64,000 nucleotides of DNA from Pseudothioclava arenosa (GTDB lineage Bacteria > Pseudomonadota > Alphaproteobacteria > Rhodobacterales > Rhodobacteraceae): contig NZ_NTJD01000002.1 of assembly GCF_002358085.1 (NCBI RefSeq), positions 1 through 64,000 of the forward strand. The letters run 5' to 3'. Shown piece by piece: positions 35,494-43,358 of the stretch. A program made the position numbers and the translations under genes. Positions within the stretch are counted from its first letter, which is position 1, and every line of letters starts with the position of its first letter. Below the pieces are notes generated by a model that did not search any database, was not told the DNA's origin, and saw only the letters and a list, made by a program, of their open reading frames with translations.

Positions 35494-35552
35494 GGGGGAA
35501 GCCTTTCGGTCGGAAGGGGCCGGGGGCAGGCGCGCCGCCCCCGGTTGCAGCC

Positions 35553-36005
35553 TTAGTAGGTGCGGTAGCCGAGGAACTTGCCGTCGAGCACGATCTGCAC
35601 GCGGTCGCCCTTGGGGTCGGCCTTGCGGGTGATGTCCATGGTGAAATCGATCGCCGACATGATGCCGTCGCCGAATTCCTCCTCGATCAGCGCCTTCATC
35701 GTGGTGCCATAGACGTTCACCACCTCGTAGAGGCGATAGATCAGCGGGTCGGTTGGGACCGCCGTCGGCAGCGAGCCGCGATAAGGCACGGTCATCAGGA
35801 GCGCGGTCTCTTCGTCCGAGAAGTTCAGGCCCATGGCGTTGCCAGCCTTGGCGATCTGATCCTTGGTCAGCGAGATCTGACCCATCAGCGCGGCGGTGGT
35901 CCATTCCTTGGACTGGCCGACGGCCGCAGCCACGTCGGCCCATTTGATGTCGTGGAAGGTCTTGTGGGCAACGATCTTCTCGGTGAGTTCAGCACGGGTA
36001 GTCAT
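35553..36005 (-). CDS. cynS: Cyanase
   Basis: A 150-residue cyanate hydratase. The active-site Arg and Glu are in IYRLYEVV and the Ser in GIMSAIDF, matching the known triad; the rest agrees with the family along its whole length (E. coli 156 residues). It converts cyanate and bicarbonate to ammonia and CO2. It sits in an operon with a rhodanese, an ABC importer and a ferredoxin system. No carbonic anhydrase gene is beside it. Confidence 0.95.
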   Translation of the reverse strand: MTTRAELTEKIVAHKTFHDIKWADVAAAVGQSKEWTTAALMGQISLTKDQIAKAGNAMGLNFSDEETALLMTVPYRGSLPTAVPTDPLIYRLYEVVNVYGTTMKALIEEEFGDGIMSAIDFTMDITRKADPKGDRVQIVLDGKFLGYRTY

Positions 36006-36038
36006 CTTGGGGTCTCCAGTTAGATGAGGGAAAAGTGA

Positions 36039-36896
36039 TCAGGCGCCGAAGGGCAGGCCGGTTTCGATCGGCAGGTCGGGGTTGCGCGACCATTCGTTCC
36101 AGGAGCCGAAATAGATCGCGACATCCTTCACCCCCGCCTCTTTCAGCGCGAGGAAGGTGTTCGAGGCGCGCGCACCTTTGAAGCAATAGAGCTTGACCGG
36201 CGTATCGGGCGTGATGCCCACGGTCGCGCATTCCGCGAGGACTTCTTCTTTCGACTTGAACACCGGCCCCAGCGCCGAGGGCTTCATCATCCGGTACCAT
36301 TCGATCCAGACAGCGCCGGGAATGCGGCCCTTGCGCGGGCAGAAATCCTTGCCATAGGGCGAGGAGGAGGTCGCGATCCACTCGTCGATGTCGCGCACGT
36401 CGAGGATCACTGCTTCGGGGTCGGCGATCGCGGCCAGCATGTCGTCGGCATTCATCATGATGGCGCTGGCGAACGCGTCGATGGCGAAGCCCGCCGGTGC
36501 CGGCGCCGAGGTTGCGGTCGAGACCGGGAAGCCCTCGGCGGTCCAGGCGGCAAACCCGCCATGGAGCACCTTGACCTTGGGATAGCCCAGGAAAGACAGC
36601 AGGAAAAAGCCGCGGCAGGATTGGCCGAAACCCGAATTCATCGAGGCTTCGTAGATCACCGCGGTCTTGCTGCCATCCAGGCCCGCGGCACCGAACTCGG
36701 CGGCGAATTTCTCTTTCAGCGCGGCGATGCCGGCGCTGTCCGATGTCGCGAGGAAGGTGAAGATGTCATGCATGTTGACCGCACCCGCGATATGGCCGGC
36801 GGCGAAGCTTTCGGGGTCGCGGGTGTCGATCAGGACGGCCAGATCGGCATCGGAGAGGATCCTGAGTTCTTCGGGGGTGATGAGAGCGGATTCCAA
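36039..36896 (-). CDS. Two-domain rhodanese (thiosulfate/3-mercaptopyruvate sulfurtransferase)
   Basis: A 285-residue tandem rhodanese. The N-terminal domain (1-130) is inactive-looking with AIYEASMNS at the active-site position. The C-terminal domain carries the catalytic Cys in LYCFKGARASNT (about residue 237). Active-site loop CFKGAR with a Lys is like thiosulfate sulfurtransferases rather than mercaptopyruvate ones. It would transfer sulfur to cyanide, giving thiocyanate. Placement next to cyanase suggests handling of cyanide or related products. Confidence 0.88.
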   Translation of the reverse strand: MESALITPEELRILSDADLAVLIDTRDPESFAAGHIAGAVNMHDIFTFLATSDSAGIAALKEKFAAEFGAAGLDGSKTAVIYEASMNSGFGQSCRGFFLLSFLGYPKVKVLHGGFAAWTAEGFPVSTATSAPAPAGFAIDAFASAIMMNADDMLAAIADPEAVILDVRDIDEWIATSSSPYGKDFCPRKGRIPGAVWIEWYRMMKPSALGPVFKSKEEVLAECATVGITPDTPVKLYCFKGARASNTFLALKEAGVKDVAIYFGSWNEWSRNPDLPIETGLPFGA

Positions 36897-36994
36897 GGTA
36901 AGTCTCCCTGTTCGCGTCGTCCCTGAACGACGTCGTTATGTTGGTTGGGGCGGGGGAGGCCCGGGGGCCGTGGCCCCCGGGTCAGGAGCTTGGC

Positions 36995-38104
36995 TTAACC
37001 TTCGAGCTCGGCGATGAGCTTGCGCAGGTGCTTCGTCGCCGGGGTAACGATGGCGACGAAATAGGCTTCGCGCAGACGCCGTTGCGCCACGCCATGGGTG
37101 ACGTAGCCGCGCGCGCCGCAATGGAGCATCGCCCAATGCGCGGCCTCGACGGCCAGTTCGCCGCCCTTCAACCGCGCCTTGAGGACGCGCAGATAGAATT
37201 CGTCCGACAGGTCGTAAGGCGTCTTGGCCATCTCGAGAACCTCGGCGACCAGCGCCTCGTATTCGGCCTCGAGATCGGCGGGCTGCTTTTCGAGATACTG
37301 GTTCACATGGCCGAGCGGTGCCTCGACCTGTTTCATGAGCTCGATGCAGTTCTTGATGATGCCCGCAGCCATCCCGCATTGCAGCAGCGTAAAGCCCGGA
37401 CGGATGCGTTGCACGAAGCTGCCCGCCGGATCCCCGAGAAGGAAATTGTCGGGGACGAAGACATCGCGGAACTGCACGTTGCAGGTGGCGGTGCCGCCCA
37501 TCGCCACGAATTCGTGGTCGAGCTTGAGCCGCACGCCGTCCCAGTCGGCATGAATAATCGCCATCACCCGTTTCGGCGTGTCCGATCCTTCGACATCGAC
37601 GTGGAACATGGTGCCGAAATAGCCGTCTTCGACGAGGTTCGAGACCCAGGGCAGCAGGCCCTTGACCTTGTAGCCGCCCTCGACGCGTTCGCCCTTGAGG
37701 CGCATCGGTTCGATCTCGCCGATCGCCTTCATTGGGTTCGACATGCCGGTGCCGCCAAGCGCTTCGCCGCGCACGACCTTGGGCAGGATTTCGGCTTTCA
37801 GGAAGTCGTTGTCCGAGGAGGCGATGTACCAGGCCAGCGTGTCCTGGCACCAGACGCAGAAGCCGGTCGAGAGGCATTCCTCGGAGGTGCGGGCCATCGA
37901 GAGGATGGCGCTGCTCAGATCGGTATTTCCGTCAATGCCGCCGACATGGGTGCCATAGGCTCCGGCGGCGCCATAGGCGCGCATGACGTCTTCGGCATAG
38001 ACCCGGTCCTCGTCGATCTTGCGCACGAGGGGCGAGAGCATGTCGGCGCTGATGCGCTCGATTTCGGTCGGGTCAAAAGCGGTGATGGGGGCGACGACAG
38101 TCAT
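36995..38104 (-). CDS. Acyl-CoA dehydrogenase-fold flavoenzyme
   Basis: A 369-residue protein with the acyl-CoA dehydrogenase fold: GTGMSNPMKAIGEIEPMRL for the flavin-binding middle domain (about 140-160), FRDVFVPDNFLLGDP (about 245-260) and a helical C-terminus ending REAYFVAIVTPATKHLRK. The usual catalytic Glu is not recognised by me. Such proteins also include oxidases and sulfur-compound monooxygenases. A ferredoxin and reductase are encoded in the same operon. The ATG at 38104 follows AAGGA; an earlier in-frame ATG is 18 bases up. Substrate unknown. Confidence 0.75.
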   Translation of the reverse strand: MTVVAPITAFDPTEIERISADMLSPLVRKIDEDRVYAEDVMRAYGAAGAYGTHVGGIDGNTDLSSAILSMARTSEECLSTGFCVWCQDTLAWYIASSDNDFLKAEILPKVVRGEALGGTGMSNPMKAIGEIEPMRLKGERVEGGYKVKGLLPWVSNLVEDGYFGTMFHVDVEGSDTPKRVMAIIHADWDGVRLKLDHEFVAMGGTATCNVQFRDVFVPDNFLLGDPAGSFVQRIRPGFTLLQCGMAAGIIKNCIELMKQVEAPLGHVNQYLEKQPADLEAEYEALVAEVLEMAKTPYDLSDEFYLRVLKARLKGGELAVEAAHWAMLHCGARGYVTHGVAQRRLREAYFVAIVTPATKHLRKLIAELEG

Positions 38105-38174
38105 CGGGGAGGGTCCTTGCATGGAAGTGGCGATTGGGGCCGCGCCGGGCGAGGCGCTGGCGCGGCCCTTTCGA

Positions 38175-38738
38175 TCAGACGGATTCGGCGATCATGTTCA
38201 CCGGGCGCGAGAAGGTGTTGAACACCGGCGACCACTTGCTGACATGCTCGATCAGGGCGTCGATCTCTTCTTGCGGGCAGTCGGCCTCCATATCGACCTT
38301 GATGCGCACATCGGTGAAGCCGACGGGCTTCTCCGACACGTCGCCGGTGCCCCAGACGGCGGTGATGTTCAGGTCGCCTTCCAGCTGCAGTTCGAGCTTC
38401 TGGATGGTGATGCCGCGGGCGATGGCGTTGGCATGCAGGCCGACCGCGATGCACGAGCCGAGCGCGGCCAGCGAGGCTTCCGACGGGTTCGGCGCGGTGT
38501 CGTCGCCCAGCAGCCCCGGCGGTTCGTCGACGATATAGGCCGGCAGGTCGCGGATGTAGTTCGCGTGACGGAAGCGGCCCTCGGCGACGGTCTTGCAGCT
38601 GAGCGTCTTGATCGCCTGCGGATTCTCCTTGCCCTTCTCGATCAGGGCGTTGAGCCCGTCTTTCGAGATCGGTGCGAGGCACGCGGTCGGCGCGGTCGGG
38701 GCGAGGCAGCCGGTGAGGGCAGTGGCGGGTTCAGACAT
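38175..38738 (-). CDS. OsmC-family protein (third of three)
   Basis: A 187-residue OsmC-fold protein. The first redox Cys is in LAALGSCIAVGLHAN (about residue 96). The second site reads KWSPVFNTF, again with Ser in place of Cys. The ATG follows GGAGGTTA. It lies in the nine-gene operon between the ABC permease and the acyl-CoA dehydrogenase-fold enzyme. Confidence 0.8.
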   Translation of the reverse strand: MSEPATALTGCLAPTAPTACLAPISKDGLNALIEKGKENPQAIKTLSCKTVAEGRFRHANYIRDLPAYIVDEPPGLLGDDTAPNPSEASLAALGSCIAVGLHANAIARGITIQKLELQLEGDLNITAVWGTGDVSEKPVGFTDVRIKVDMEADCPQEEIDALIEHVSKWSPVFNTFSRPVNMIAESV

Positions 38739-38772
38739 TGGATAACCTCCTGATAAGTCTGTAGTTTTAAGG

Positions 38773-39591
38773 TCAGTGCGCGGCGCGCACCCAGTTGAGT
38801 TTCTTGACGATCCGGCCGACGGCCGCATCCAGGGCAAAGCCGATGATCCCGATCACCACGACAGTTGCGGCGAGGCGGTCGTAATCGAGGGTGTCGCGGG
38901 CATCGTTGATCGCGAAGCCGAGACCAGAGGTGACGCCGAGGTATTCGGCGGGCACCAGCACCACCCAGGCCACACCCAGTGCGAGGCGAACGCCTTGCAG
39001 GATGTCGACCGCGATGGCGGGCAGGATGACCGAACCGAGCATGTGCAGCGGGCCGGCGCCCAGGTTGCGAGCCACCTTGAGCCAGGCCGGATCAATCCGG
39101 CGCACGCCTGCGGCGGTGGAGAACAGGATCGGCCAGACAGCGGCCATGGCGATCAGGAAGACGATTGCGCCATCCCAGGTGTCGAAGGCCATCACCGCGA
39201 TCGGCATCCAGCTGAGCGGCGAGATCATCCGCATGAACTGGAACGGCACGTTGGTCAGTTCGTGGATCCGCGGCGCGCGCCCGATCAGGATGCCCACCGG
39301 CACCCCGAAAGCCGCGGCATAGATCAGGCCCAGCCCCACCCGTTCAAGCGACGGCCCCGACATCGAGATCACCTCGCCCGAGAGCACCATCGACCACAGC
39401 CGCTTCAGCGTCGGTTCGGGGGCGAAATTGGCGAAGGCATAGAGGTCGGGGTCGTTCGCGACGATCAGCCCGCCCAGCCACCAAAGGCCCAGCAGCAAGG
39501 CGATGCCGATCAGGCCGTTCACCAGGCCTCGCGCCCGGCCAAGAGACCACAGCCGAAACGCGAATTGGGGGATTTGGGCGGCGTCGCTCAT
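38773..39591 (-). CDS. ABC transporter permease (nitrate/sulfonate/cyanate type)
   Basis: A 272-residue permease with about six hydrophobic segments and the EAA-type loop NLGAGPLHMLGSVILPA (about 178-194), as in SsuC/TauC/NrtB. It starts four bases inside the end of the binding-protein gene. Together with the ATPase and binding protein it imports the operon's unknown substrate. Confidence 0.88.
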   Translation of the reverse strand: MSDAAQIPQFAFRLWSLGRARGLVNGLIGIALLLGLWWLGGLIVANDPDLYAFANFAPEPTLKRLWSMVLSGEVISMSGPSLERVGLGLIYAAAFGVPVGILIGRAPRIHELTNVPFQFMRMISPLSWMPIAVMAFDTWDGAIVFLIAMAAVWPILFSTAAGVRRIDPAWLKVARNLGAGPLHMLGSVILPAIAVDILQGVRLALGVAWVVLVPAEYLGVTSGLGFAINDARDTLDYDRLAATVVVIGIIGFALDAAVGRIVKKLNWVRAAH

Positions 39592-40862
39592 AGCTTCATG
39601 ATCTCTTCACGGGTGTAGGGATCGGCGCCGGTCGCGACTGAGGGATCGTTCTTCCACTCAGGGTATTTCTCGAGCGCGGATTTCACGAAGTCGTAGTTCA
39701 CCAGGTCCTGCGCAACGAATTCCGGGTCGAGCCCTTCGAGGAAGGTGGTTTCGCCCGCAACGACCGTCGAGTTCATAGCTTCGATGATCAGCTTGGTCGC
39801 CGAGGGGTAGGGCCAGGGCTGAAAATCGATCCGGCCGTTGTGATACTCGCCCTCGTTCTTGATCGCACCCGAGGCGATATAGTCGGGGTTATCGGCATAA
39901 AGCGTCATCGCACGGGTCACGACCGGGGCCGGAGCGGGCAGGTAGCCCGCGCCATCCTTGGACAAGAGTTCGGCGACCTCGGCCTTGTTCTGGCTGGCGT
40001 AGATCGCCGCGCGCACCACCGCGTTCATCACCTTCTGCGTCCATTCTGCGCGCTCGGTGGTATCTTGTTCATGCATGCAGACGACGCAGCACGGGTGGTT
40101 CTTCCAGATATCGCCGGTGAAGCGCAGCATCCGCGCACCCGCCATCAGCTCGCCAAGGGCGTTGAAGGGCTCGGCGACGATGTAGGCGTCGATCTTCTTG
40201 GCGGCCAGCGCGGGCGGCATGTCGGGCGGCGGCAGGACCTGGAGGTTGCATTCATCGGGGGCGATCTCGGCGCCCTGCTCCTTGATGACCGGGGTGATCC
40301 CGGCGGCACGCAGCGCGTATTGAAGCACGATGTTGTGCATCGAATACCAGAACGGTACCGCGACCTGTTTGCCCCCGAGGCCCGCGAAATCGGTGACGTC
40401 GGTGTGCTTGCCGACCACCAGCGCCGAGCCGTTGGTATGCGCCCAGCTCATGATCTTGACCGGGACCTTGTTGTTGTAGCGCATCCAGACCGGGATCGGC
40501 TTGAGGAAGTGGACGAGGTTGAACTTGCCGGCGACGAAGCCTTCGATCAGCGCCGGCCAGCTGCGGATCAGCGTCGGCTTCTCGGCCTTGATCCCTTCTT
40601 CCTCAAAGAAGCCCTTGGCATGGGCGACCAGCAGCGGCGTCGCGTCGGTGATCGGCAGGTAGCCGATGCGGAGCACGTCGTCGCCCGCGGCGCGCGCCAT
40701 CTGCGGCAGGCTCGCGCCAAGCGACCCAAGCATCGCGGCCAGGCCGCCCTTGGCGAGCATGTCGAGCGTCTGACGACGGCCCGGATCGAAGTCGCCCTCG
40801 CCGCCGCAGCACGCGCCGTGGAGGTGATGGGGATGGGAGCAGGTCTTGGAGAACTTGGTCAT
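39588..40862 (-). CDS. ABC substrate-binding protein, NMT1/NrtA-like, Tat-exported
   Basis: A 424-residue periplasmic binding protein of the NMT1/nitrate/taurine type (ITDATPLLVAHAKGFF, KKIDAYIVAEPFNAL). A twin-arginine motif GRRQTLDML (about residues 28-36) suggests folded export. The region before it is unusual: Cys-His-Pro-His-His and Gly-Ala-Cys-Cys-Gly-Gly, a metal-binding-like cluster at residues 8-21. The start at 40862 is the first ATG in front of this segment; an earlier one would add unrelated residues. Substrate unknown; neighbours suggest cyanate or a nitrile-like compound. Confidence 0.85.
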   Translation of the reverse strand: MTKFSKTCSHPHHLHGACCGGEGDFDPGRRQTLDMLAKGGLAAMLGSLGASLPQMARAAGDDVLRIGYLPITDATPLLVAHAKGFFEEEGIKAEKPTLIRSWPALIEGFVAGKFNLVHFLKPIPVWMRYNNKVPVKIMSWAHTNGSALVVGKHTDVTDFAGLGGKQVAVPFWYSMHNIVLQYALRAAGITPVIKEQGAEIAPDECNLQVLPPPDMPPALAAKKIDAYIVAEPFNALGELMAGARMLRFTGDIWKNHPCCVVCMHEQDTTERAEWTQKVMNAVVRAAIYASQNKAEVAELLSKDGAGYLPAPAPVVTRAMTLYADNPDYIASGAIKNEGEYHNGRIDFQPWPYPSATKLIIEAMNSTVVAGETTFLEGLDPEFVAQDLVNYDFVKSALEKYPEWKNDPSVATGADPYTREEIMKL

Positions 40863-40875
40863 GGTGGCCTTTCCG

Positions 40876-41790
40876 TCAGAGCTGGGTGAAGTCATTGGCG
40901 ATGTCGTCCTGCGCATCCGCCGCTTCGGCGATGCGGGAATAGACGCCCATCAGTCGGCTGTGTTCGCGCTGGAACCCTTCGGCGCCTCCGGCGCGCTCCT
41001 CTTCCGAGAGGTCGATCGCCGTGTCCTCTGCGACGCGGCCGGGGTTGGCCTGCAGCACGATGACCCGGTCGGCCATGCGCACCGCCTCGCCCACGTCATG
41101 GGTCACGATCACCAGCGTCAGGCCGAGATTGCGCGCGATGGCGCGCACGTCCCGTTGCAGGTTGCGGCGGGTAAAGGCGTCGAGCGCGGAAAACGGTTCG
41201 TCCAGCAGAAGCATCTCGGGCTGGGGGGCGAGCGAGCGGGCAAGGGCCACGCGCTGTTGCTGCCCGCCCGAAAGCTCCTGCGCGTTGCGATCAGCGAAGG
41301 CGCCGAGATCGACCAGATCGAGAATTTCCGGGATGCGCGCGTCGATCTCATGGCCCCGGCGGGTGAATTTCAGCCCGAGCGCGGCATTCTGCGCGACGCT
41401 GAGCCAGGGGAACAGCGAGGGGGCCTGAAACATCATGACCCACTTGTGGGAGGGCTCGCGCACGCCATTGCCGTTAATCACGACCTCCCCTTCCGACGGC
41501 TGGGTGAGACCGGCGAGCATATGCAGCAGCGTCGACTTCCCGCAGCCCGAGCGACCGAGCAGCGCAACGATCTCGCCCTGGCCGATCTCGAAGTCGATGC
41601 CATCGAGCACCTTGCCGTCATTGCGGCGATAGGCATGGCTGAGGCTCTTGACCGCGACATGGGCGCCCTTCGTCGCGGCGCGGCGCGGGGCTGCCGGGCT
41701 GCGAGTGGCGGGGCTGGACGCGGGGAGGTCAGTGCCCGAAACCGCCGTGGCGGGGGTGCTGGCTCCGGGCATCAGTTGGGTCACGGCCAT
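40876..41790 (-). CDS. ABC transporter ATPase (nitrate/taurine/cyanate type)
   Basis: A 304-residue ATPase. After a 45-residue disordered N-terminus, Walker A is GRSGCGKST (about 79), signature LSGGQQQR (about 173), Walker B LLLDEPF (about 193) and switch His in VTHDVGEA. It is the first gene of the nine-gene operon; a TetR-type operator lies 16 bases before its start codon. It powers uptake by the neighbouring permease and binding protein. Confidence 0.9.
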   Translation of the reverse strand: MAVTQLMPGASTPATAVSGTDLPASSPATRSPAAPRRAATKGAHVAVKSLSHAYRRNDGKVLDGIDFEIGQGEIVALLGRSGCGKSTLLHMLAGLTQPSEGEVVINGNGVREPSHKWVMMFQAPSLFPWLSVAQNAALGLKFTRRGHEIDARIPEILDLVDLGAFADRNAQELSGGQQQRVALARSLAPQPEMLLLDEPFSALDAFTRRNLQRDVRAIARNLGLTLVIVTHDVGEAVRMADRVIVLQANPGRVAEDTAIDLSEEERAGGAEGFQREHSRLMGVYSRIAEAADAQDDIANDFTQL

Positions 41791-42140
41791 GGGTTTCTCC
41801 GGAAATAGACGAACAGGTCTGTCTAATGAGGTGGGAGGGTCCTCGAATCGTCAATCTGCCCTGGACTGGGATGATCGAAAAAATGCTGCGGTTGCAAAGA
41901 TGCGGAAAATATGAGCGAAAAATGAGGTAGACTGACCGTATTTGGGCTTTTTTTTGGCGCTAAAGGCCGCATTTTGGCGGCTTTCAGGTGGCGCCAGAAG
42001 CCTTCCGGTCTGTGTCGGATACTACTTTGCGGAGAATTCCGGCGGAGTCACGGGACCAGACAGAGTTGTCTTGATTTTTGGCGGGATATGTGAAAGGTCA
42101 TGACAAAGTGTCGCAGTCGTGACGAGGCGGAGTGAGGGTG
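41791..42140. other. Divergent promoter region, ABC operon and TetR gene
   Basis: A 350-base AT-richer stretch between divergent genes. It holds an operator-like dyad at 41806-41825. A T8 run lies near 41,948 and a G+C-rich GGCGCTAAAGGCCGC stretch follows it. No reading frame was recognised. Confidence 0.5.
41806..41825. promoter_or_regulatory. TetR-type operator of the cyanase/ABC operon
   Basis: A 20-base dyad with arms TAGAC-N2-AC and GT-N2-GTCTA. It lies 16 bases upstream of the ABC ATPase start codon and is similar in pattern to operators of the NemR/TetR group (TAGAC...GTCTA). The TetR protein encoded 300 bases away on the other strand is the likely ligand. Confidence 0.6.
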
Positions 42141-42773
42141 ATGGAAGATACGGTGCATGATTTCTGCCCGAACGGGCCGCATGGTTGGAGCTTTGCCGCC
42201 AAGCCCCCCAAGAATGCACGCGACCGGATCATGAGCGCGGCGTCCTACCTTTTCTGCAATCACGGTTTTGCCGCGACCGGGGTCGACACGATCATCGCGC
42301 GCGCAGAGACGGCGAAAGCGACGCTCTACCACCACTTCTCGTCCAAGGAAGAGCTGATCGCGGCCGTTCTACAGGCCGAAGGTGAAACCTGGCGCGCCTG
42401 GTTCTTTGGCCGTCTCGCGGAGGTTCAAGGCCCCGCGCGCACGCGCCTTCTGGCGGTGTTCGATGTGCTGCATGAATGGTTCTCGGACCCGGGCTTCTAT
42501 GGGTGCCCCTTCATCAACGCGGTCGCGGAGTTCGATACCGGTAATGATGCCGTGCGCCGTGCGGCGGAGGCCCATAAGGAACATCTCGTGACCTGGCTCA
42601 AGGCGCAGGCGATCGAGATGAAGGCGCCCGATATCATCGACACCGCGCGCAGCTTTGCCGTGCTGATCGACGGGGCCATTGTCGCTGCACAGCATACGCG
42701 CGATCCAAGCTTCGCCTATACCGCGCAGCGCATGGCCGACGGCTATCTGCGTTCGATCGGCAAGGCGGGGTAG
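42141..42773 (+). CDS. TetR-family transcriptional regulator
   Basis: A 210-residue regulator. The helix-turn-helix is in the N-terminus: AASYLFCNHGFAATGVDTIIARAETAKATLYHHFSSKEE-type. The C-terminal domain contains Cys and His (GFYGCPFINAVAE). The ATG at 42141 is behind GGAG; a GTG nine bases earlier is possible. It is divergent from the nine-gene ABC/cyanase operon and probably represses it through the 41806 dyad. Confidence 0.85.
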   Translation: MEDTVHDFCPNGPHGWSFAAKPPKNARDRIMSAASYLFCNHGFAATGVDTIIARAETAKATLYHHFSSKEELIAAVLQAEGETWRAWFFGRLAEVQGPARTRLLAVFDVLHEWFSDPGFYGCPFINAVAEFDTGNDAVRRAAEAHKEHLVTWLKAQAIEMKAPDIIDTARSFAVLIDGAIVAAQHTRDPSFAYTAQRMADGYLRSIGKAG

Positions 42774-42813
42774 TCAGAGGCCCCCACAAAACCGCCGCGC
42801 GCCGCTATCAGGA

Positions 42814-43182
42814 TCAGAAATGCGCCTTGGGTTCGTCGGGCTTGCCTGCGGCCAGCGCGAGGATGCCGCCGACGAGGCAGAAGCCGATCGGGAACATGGT
42901 AAAGACGCCGAAGCCGAAGGCGTGATACATCAGCGCACCGCCCAGCAGCATCAGGACCCCGCCCCAGAGCGCGCGGATCTTGGCCATCGCGCCGCCCGCA
43001 ATCGCCAGCAGCGGCGAGAGGAAGCTCGAAATCCGGATCAGTTGCTCGTTGTTGACCTGGCCAAAGATCTCGCCGACCTCGGCGTGATTGCGCACGACCT
43101 CGGTGTAGCCATAGCCGAAAAAGCCCACGACCATGGCGATCAGGCCGCCGATGATTCCCAGCATCAGGGCTGCGTTGCGCAT
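42814..43182 (-). CDS. Small membrane protein, function unknown
   Basis: A 122-residue protein with three or four hydrophobic segments (ALMLGIIGGLIAMVVGFFGYG, FLSPLLAIAGGAMA, GGVLMLLGGALM, MFPIGFCLVGGILALAAG). I do not recognise a family. It lies between the TetR gene and mnmH and has an AAGG-type site before its ATG. Confidence 0.65.
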   Translation of the reverse strand: MRNAALMLGIIGGLIAMVVGFFGYGYTEVVRNHAEVGEIFGQVNNEQLIRISSFLSPLLAIAGGAMAKIRALWGGVLMLLGGALMYHAFGFGVFTMFPIGFCLVGGILALAAGKPDEPKAHF

Positions 43183-43358
43183 GGGTCTTTCCTTTCGCTA
43201 TGCGGCGCCGCGGCCGCTGGTTCCCTGAGATAGGGCCTTTCTGGCGCGAGTTTCAAGGCTTTGCACGACAGGGGCGGGCTCGCCCCGGCCGCAATCGCGG
43301 GAAATTGCGCCCTGCGAGGCCTCTTCCGGTGGCGCGCGCCTTGGGCTATCTCTGCCCC

